A stretch of 9,411 nt of DNA, from positions 1-9,411 of the forward strand of contig JACMJT010000395.1 of NCBI GenBank assembly GCA_014380505.1, written 5' to 3'. The position numbers were made by a program, and so were the translations under genes. This document shows positions 5,347 to 9,411 of the stretch, in pieces. Every line of letters starts with the position of its first letter. Position 1 is the stretch's first letter. The stretch comes from Hyphomicrobiales bacterium. GTDB taxonomy: Bacteria; Pseudomonadota; Alphaproteobacteria; Rhizobiales; Aestuariivirgaceae. The notes below the pieces were generated by a model, which was given only the letters and a program-made list of their open reading frames with translations, searched no databases and had not been told where the DNA came from.

Positions 5347-7953
5347 ATGTTTGAAGTCTTCAATAACAATCCAGAGGCGCCATCGGTCCACAACGAGGCA
5401 GCCCGGGTGCAACGGCTCGGCAGTTATCTGATCGTCGGCACTAACCCGGAGCGGACCTTCGATGAGATCGCCAGCCTCGCCGCCAGCCTCCTCGGCACAT
5501 CGTTTGCCTTCATCGCCGTGGCCACCGCGGAGAACCATTGGTTCAAGGCCCGTATCGGTTTTGATCTCAAGGGGATTCCACGTCTAAATGGTTTTTGCGA
5601 CCACACGCTGGCGGGCGAAGGGGTGCTCTGCATCCCCGACGCGCGGCGGGATCCACGCTTTGCTGAGCATCCATTCGTGGCGGGCGAACTTAACGTGCGC
5701 TTTTTCGCGGGCGTGCCGCTTATCGATTCCGACGGCTTCAAGCTTGGTACCCTGGCTGTCCTGGATACCCAGCCGCGGGCGCCGGTCACGGGGCAGCAAG
5801 CCGCCATTCTCCAAAGCCTGGCGCGGATCACCGTCGACCGTCTCGAACTCAGGCGCCTGACGGCCGTTTTGGCGGAGTCCAAAGCCAAGGAGCAAACGGC
5901 CTTCAAGCTGGCCGAAGCCGCCCACGCGCGCCTGCGCGAAGCCATCGACGTTCTGCCCGAAGGCATCGTCTTCATGGATGCGGAGGACCGCTACATTCTG
6001 TGGAACAAGCGTTACGCGGAGCTCTTTCCCGAGATAGCGCCCCTGCTTACGCCCGGCATTACCTATGAAGCGGTGTTGCGCGCGAGTTTCGCCAGTTCTC
6101 AAAATCCCGAGGACCTCGAAGAGAGTGAAGTCGATGAATGGATCACCAAACGCATAGCCGATCACCGCGCCAAACGCGGCAGCGACGAGCAAAGATTCCG
6201 CGACGGGCGTTACATCCGCTACGATCAGCGCGAGACTTCCGACGGCGGCGCCATCTGCATCCGGGTCGACATCACCGACGTCAAGCAGCGTGAAGAATCC
6301 CTCCGCATGATGTTTGACAGCAACCCTCTGCCGATGCTGGTTGTCGATCTCGAAACCTTGGCGTTTCTCGCCGTCAATGACGCCGCTGCCGACCACTACG
6401 GATTCAGCAAGCAGCAATTCCTGACCATGACGGCACTGGATATCCGGCCGCCGGAATACCGGCAGGAATCCGCGGCGTTCATCCGGGCGGCCGAAGGCTT
6501 TTCCGCGGGCGACCGTGATTGGGTGCACTGCAAAGCCGACGGAAGCACATTCATCGCCTCCGTCTTCTCAAGGCCCCTAGTCTATCGCGGCCGCAAGGCG
6601 GCGCTGGGAGCGATCATCGACAGCACCGAGAGAAAGCGCCACGAGCAGCACATCCATCATCTGGCGCACCATGATTCGCTAACGGGCCTGCCTAACCGCA
6701 TGCTGTTCCACGAACAGCTTGACGGGGCGTTGCGCCGCACGGCGGCCAGCGGCACAGGCTTTGCCCTGCTGCTGCTGGATCTCGATCATTTCAAAACGGT
6801 CAACGACACGCTCGGTCATCCCGTGGGAGACGGACTTATTATCGCGGCCAGCGAGAGGCTCAAGAAATGCGTGCGCCGCAACGATATCGTGGCGAGGCTT
6901 GGCGGAGACGAATTCGCCATTATCCAGGAATCGGCGACGGACTCCTATAACATCGACCTGCTGGCGCACCGGCTGGTGGCGGCCATGACGGAAACCTTCG
7001 AAATCAACGGCCATCGCATCAACGTTGGCGCCAGCGTCGGCATCACGCGAGCGCCCGAAGACGGCACCGACAGCGAATCCCTGCTGAAGAATTCCGATCT
7101 GGCCCTGTACCGGGCCAAAGAAGATGGCCGCGGCACATTCCGGCATTTCGAGCCGCAGATGCAACTGCATCTGCTGACCAAACGGGCTCTCGAACTCGAC
7201 TTGCGCAATGCGTTGAAGAACGAAGAACTCGTGCTCTATTACCAGCCCATAGCCAACATACGAACCGGAGCCACATTGGGCTTCGAGGCGTTGCTCCGAT
7301 GGCAGCACCCTGATCGAGGCCTGATTTTACCGGCGGAATTCGTGCCCATCGCCGAGGGAACGGGACTCATCGTGCCCATCGGCGCCTGGGTTCTCCAGCA
7401 GGCATGCCAAGATGCGACAGCCTGGCGGCAGCCCTTGACGGTGGCTGTCAATCTATCAGGAGACCAGTTCAAGCACGGGAGTATCATCGGCACGGTGCAA
7501 CGGGCCCTTGCCAAATCCGGTCTTGAACCCTCCAGGCTCGAGCTCGAGATCACCGAAACCGTCGTGCTCGAGCATGCGAACGAACCGCTCATCGCGCTTA
7601 AGGCCTTGCGCGCGCTCGGTGCGCGCATCGCCATGGACGATTTCGGCACCGGCTACTCCAGCCTGAGCTATCTGCAGAAATATCCCTTCGACAAAATCAA
7701 GATCGACCAGTCCTTTGTGCGCGGCCTCGGCAGCGCACCGCAGAATGTCGCCATTGTTCGCGCCATTCTCGCCATCGGCCACAGCCTGAACATCCGGGTT
7801 TCGGCGGAGGGCGTCATGACCGATGAGGAACTTGCGATCCTGCGGGACCTTGGCTGTCTTGAGGGCCAAGGCTACCATTTCGGCAAACCGCTGCGGGCTG
7901 CCGCCATTTCACCCGATCTGCTGGCTTCCGGGTTGCGGAAGATTGCCGGCTAA
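5347..7953 (+). CDS. GAF-PAS-PAS-GGDEF-EAL bifunctional cyclic-di-GMP enzyme
   Basis: This 868-aa protein has no transmembrane segment, so it is probably cytosolic. An N-terminal GAF domain (about 22-170) is followed by a short coiled-coil-like helix. Two PAS domains follow (about 195-315 and 320-430, each ending in a DIT/DST-type exit motif). The diguanylate cyclase domain (about 435-600) has an intact GGDEF (519-523) and the inhibitory I-site RxxD (Arg510-Asp513), five residues ahead as in PleD. The phosphodiesterase domain (about 612-860) has EALLR (647-651), ITET (735-738), DDFGTG (764-769), KIDQSF (785-790), AEGV (820-823) and QGY (841-843). It therefore keeps all major catalytic motifs and could both make c-di-GMP from two GTP and hydrolyse it to pGpG. 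The GAF and PAS domains presumably decide which activity prevails; their ligands are unknown. It ends with tandem stops TAA TAA, 20 bp from a convergent gene. Confidence 0.96.
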   Translation: MFEVFNNNPEAPSVHNEAARVQRLGSYLIVGTNPERTFDEIASLAASLLGTSFAFIAVATAENHWFKARIGFDLKGIPRLNGFCDHTLAGEGVLCIPDARRDPRFAEHPFVAGELNVRFFAGVPLIDSDGFKLGTLAVLDTQPRAPVTGQQAAILQSLARITVDRLELRRLTAVLAESKAKEQTAFKLAEAAHARLREAIDVLPEGIVFMDAEDRYILWNKRYAELFPEIAPLLTPGITYEAVLRASFASSQNPEDLEESEVDEWITKRIADHRAKRGSDEQRFRDGRYIRYDQRETSDGGAICIRVDITDVKQREESLRMMFDSNPLPMLVVDLETLAFLAVNDAAADHYGFSKQQFLTMTALDIRPPEYRQESAAFIRAAEGFSAGDRDWVHCKADGSTFIASVFSRPLVYRGRKAALGAIIDSTERKRHEQHIHHLAHHDSLTGLPNRMLFHEQLDGALRRTAASGTGFALLLLDLDHFKTVNDTLGHPVGDGLIIAASERLKKCVRRNDIVARLGGDEFAIIQESATDSYNIDLLAHRLVAAMTETFEINGHRINVGASVGITRAPEDGTDSESLLKNSDLALYRAKEDGRGTFRHFEPQMQLHLLTKRALELDLRNALKNEELVLYYQPIANIRTGATLGFEALLRWQHPDRGLILPAEFVPIAEGTGLIVPIGAWVLQQACQDATAWRQPLTVAVNLSGDQFKHGSIIGTVQRALAKSGLEPSRLELEITETVVLEHANEPLIALKALRALGARIAMDDFGTGYSSLSYLQKYPFDKIKIDQSFVRGLGSAPQNVAIVRAILAIGHSLNIRVSAEGVMTDEELAILRDLGCLEGQGYHFGKPLRAAAISPDLLASGLRKIAG

Positions 7954-7973
7954 TAAATTTACCTTTGAACCGC

Positions 7974-8591
7974 TCAATTTTCAACGACAACCAAAGCGCC
8001 TATCACCACGCGGTTGTAAAGATCGATTACTTCCTCATTCATCATGCGGATGCAACCCGATGACACGGCCAGGCCGATGCTCCACGGCTCCGTCGTGCCG
8101 TGAATGCGAAACTCTGTATCGCCGATATAAATGGCCCGCGCGCCCAGGGGATTGTCGGGCCCACCCGGCATGAACTCAGGGATTTTCCTACCGCCAGCGG
8201 CTTCGCGCTCGATCATTTCCCGGGGTGGGCGCCAGTCGGGCCATTCGGCCTTGTGTGAAACGCGGTTGGTGCCCGACCAGGTAAACCCGTCACGGCCAAC
8301 ACCCACATGGTATTCCACAGCCTCGCGGCCAGACAGCACGTAATACAATTTGCGTTCGCCGGTGCGCACAATGACAGTGCCGGGCTGATAGCCCGTGGAC
8401 AGGGAAACCGTCTTGTGCAGAAGAGCGTCAAGCGACGGCAGACCGAAAGAAAATGCTGATTTCGTCTGCCCGCCGCCCATGCCGCCGAATATCTGGAATG
8501 CTTGCGGGGAGGATTTCAGCTTAGCCCCGCTCGCGGGCGTCGCGATCAAATTCACGCACAGCAATGCCAGTGCCCACGCAAGATTACGCAT
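7974..8591 (-). CDS. L,D-transpeptidase (YkuD domain), exported
   Basis: The ATG at 8591 gives 205 aa, starting MRNLAWALALLCVNLIATPASGA, a typical signal peptide with cleavage after SGA. A longer reading from TTG at 8609 would put six residues ahead of it and is less likely. After a Gly-rich stretch (about 36-41) comes a YkuD domain (about 70-205). Its active-site set is His164-Gly-Thr and S177-S-G-C180-I-R182, with Cys180 the nucleophile. Such enzymes in the periplasm form 3-3 peptidoglycan cross-links or attach proteins to the wall. At this short length, with no LysM or peptidoglycan-binding domain, the substrate choice cannot be told. It lies 53 bp after folK on the same strand and may be cotranscribed. 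The ribosome site is weak (GGATGG, which can pair with an upstream CCATCC). Confidence 0.93.
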   Translation of the reverse strand: MRNLAWALALLCVNLIATPASGAKLKSSPQAFQIFGGMGGGQTKSAFSFGLPSLDALLHKTVSLSTGYQPGTVIVRTGERKLYYVLSGREAVEYHVGVGRDGFTWSGTNRVSHKAEWPDWRPPREMIEREAAGGRKIPEFMPGGPDNPLGARAIYIGDTEFRIHGTTEPWSIGLAVSSGCIRMMNEEVIDLYNRVVIGALVVVEN

Positions 8592-8644
8592 ACTTATCCA
8601 TCCCAGCAACCGCGGCAGGATGGGCGAGGGCGGTTAATTCACGA

Positions 8645-9133
8645 TTAAATCTCCGCCCCCTCCCCCGCCGCATCAAGCTTGCCGAGCAGAGCAGCAGCAC
8701 TCTCGTGGAGTACCGGATGAATCCAGGATGGCGCCAGTTCGGCCAGGGGTTTCAAAACGAAGATGCGTTCGGCGATGCCGGGGTGGGGCAGAACGAGACC
8801 CGTGTCATCCTGCTGGATCAGCCCGTGATAATCGAGAAGATCGAGATCGAGGGTGCGCGGCCCCCAGCGCGGCCCACGGCGGCGGCCGGCGCTGGTTTCA
8901 ATGGCGTGCAGTTTGTCCATCAGTGCCTGGGGAGGCAGATCGGTGGAAATCAGCGCCACGGCGTTGATGAAGGGTGGCTGGTCCAACTGGCCGAAGGGCG
9001 ACGACACGATCAGCCGGGAGGTGCCTTCAAGCTTAACGCCATCGCGGTCGAGCTCTTGCAGAGCCCTCTCCACCGTTTGACGCGGGCTTCCCCAGGGTCC
9101 GGCCTTATTGCTGCCGAGTGCGGCCAGTATCAT
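8645..9133 (-). CDS. folK: 2-amino-4-hydroxy-6-hydroxymethyldihydropteridine pyrophosphokinase
   Basis: This 162-aa protein is the usual HPPK size (about 160 aa). It transfers pyrophosphate from ATP to 6-hydroxymethyl-dihydropterin, the step before FolP in folate synthesis, in the cytosol. It opens with the family start ILAALGSN and carries the HPPK signature RWGPRTLDLDLL (89-100), where Asp96 and Asp98 bind the two magnesium ions. LPHPGIAERIFVLKPLAEL (115-133) matches the conserved C-terminal H-P-x-x-x-x-R-x-F-V-L-x-P-L. No other folate gene lies next to it here. It is followed by the L,D-transpeptidase gene on the same strand and is divergent from the NYN gene. Its start has only a weak ribosome site (AAGTGA), but no better in-frame alternative is seen. 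Confidence 0.96.
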   Translation of the reverse strand: MILAALGSNKAGPWGSPRQTVERALQELDRDGVKLEGTSRLIVSSPFGQLDQPPFINAVALISTDLPPQALMDKLHAIETSAGRRRGPRWGPRTLDLDLLDYHGLIQQDDTGLVLPHPGIAERIFVLKPLAELAPSWIHPVLHESAAALLGKLDAAGEGAEI

Positions 9134-9141
9134 GATTTCAC

Positions 9142-9170
9142 TTGAGCGCCGGTGGCGGTAAGAATAGAAC
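9142..9170 (+). promoter_or_regulatory. Possible promoter of the NYN-domain gene
   Basis: TTGAGC (9142-9147) and TAGAAC (9165-9170) are separated by 17 bp, each matching 4 of 6 sigma-70 consensus bases. This lies in the 69-bp divergent gap between folK and the NYN gene, where a promoter is required. Weak matches, so low certainty. Confidence 0.33.
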
Positions 9171-9202
9171 GTGCCTCATTACTCTTTCCGGAGATTTTAG
9201 CG

Positions 9203-9411
9203 ATGAACTTTTATCAGGACGAACGCGTTGCCCTGTTTATCGACGGCGCCAATCTTTACGCAACCGCCAAGACGCTGGGCTTCGACATCGACTACAAGCG
9301 GCTCCTCGGCTTTTTCCGCAAGCGGTCGCGGCTGATCCGGGCCATCTATTATACGGCTCTCCTCGACGATGCCGAATATTCGCCGATCAAGCCGCTGATC
9401 GATTGGCTCGA
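9203..9411 (+). CDS. NYN domain (LabA/DUF88-like) protein, 5' part only
   Basis: The first 69 codons are present and the gene runs off the right edge. The start ATG is preceded by GGAG 9 bases upstream. The N-terminus contains LFIDGANLYATAKTLGFDID (residues 11-30), where Asp14 and Asn17 belong to the conserved acidic active-site motif of PIN-like NYN nucleases. It continues through YYTALLDDAEYSPIKPLIDWL, a pattern conserved in alphaproteobacterial DUF88/LabA-like proteins. NYN proteins are predicted metal-dependent RNases; the bacterial role and target RNA are unknown. In many relatives I recall this gene lying near smpB, rpoZ and the relA/spoT gene, consistent with a link to RNA or stress metabolism, but those genes are not in the window. 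Confidence 0.88.
   Translation, partial: MNFYQDERVALFIDGANLYATAKTLGFDIDYKRLLGFFRKRSRLIRAIYYTALLDDAEYSPIKPLIDWL

Noticed and set aside
5584..6528. 314-codon open frame on the minus strand
   Set aside because: Lies wholly inside the GAF-PAS-GGDEF-EAL gene, antisense to recognised domains. It has no family motif; it is a by-product of GC-rich codon usage.
7954..7973. Terminator between the convergent GGDEF-EAL and L,D-transpeptidase genes
   Set aside because: Only 20 bp of AT-rich sequence with no hairpin.
8592..8609. TTG start extending the L,D-transpeptidase by six residues
   Set aside because: The ATG at 8591 opens directly into a standard signal peptide; the extension has no ribosome site.
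8564..9145. 193-codon open frame on the plus strand
   Set aside because: Runs antisense through all of folK, whose signature motif is clear; shadow frame.
1..9411. tRNA, rRNA, riboswitch, CRISPR array, insertion sequence, attachment site, toxin-antitoxin or phage-defence module
   Set aside because: Both strands were scanned by eye. No cloverleaf-like segment, evenly spaced repeats, transposase motif or defence-gene motif was found; the genes are ordinary housekeeping and signalling genes.

Overview
The window looks like a GC-rich alphaproteobacterial chromosome, probably from the Hyphomicrobiales (Rhizobiales) or a close relative. The protein styles support this (YajC starting MFITPAYAQA, a DUF815 ATPase beside yajC-secD-secF, and the NYN/DUF88 protein). 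So do the codon usage and an intergenic palindromic repeat of a kind common in that class. All nine complete or partial genes are housekeeping or envelope/signalling genes. No mobile element, phage gene, CRISPR array, tRNA or rRNA was seen.

Layout. Positions 1-2002 (minus strand) hold the start of secF, then secD and yajC, the accessory module of the Sec translocon. They have a plausible sigma-70 promoter at 2031-2058 and tight spacing. Reading away from it on the plus strand is a DUF815-family AAA ATPase (2112-2975). It converges on a glutathione S-transferase gene (3105-3767, minus), and the gap between them carries a long imperfect inverted repeat. Next, on the minus strand, is a lipoprotein with two LysM domains and a LytM/M23 domain (3868-5130), followed by a clear rho-independent terminator. 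It resembles the amidase activator NlpD, and its LytM metal site is degenerate.

A 216-bp AT-rich divergent intergenic region (5131-5346) separates this gene from a large cytoplasmic GAF-PAS-PAS-GGDEF-EAL protein (5347-7953, plus). Both cyclic-di-GMP domains in that protein keep their catalytic motifs. The intergenic region holds a CtrA-like motif and an AT-rich near-palindrome. Convergent with the GGDEF-EAL gene are a small secreted L,D-transpeptidase (7974-8591, minus) and folK (8645-9133, minus). Divergent from folK is the start of a NYN/LabA-like nuclease gene that runs off the window (9203-9411, plus).

Themes. Protein export (YajC-SecD-SecF), peptidoglycan remodelling (NlpD-like activator, L,D-transpeptidase) and c-di-GMP signalling sit side by side. 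The link worth testing is whether the NlpD-like gene and the divergent c-di-GMP gene share cell-cycle control through the CtrA-like motif. I do not see an evident new multi-gene system. The most interesting items are the intergenic signals, the degenerate LytM site, and the uncharacterised but apparently conserved DUF815 neighbour of yajC.
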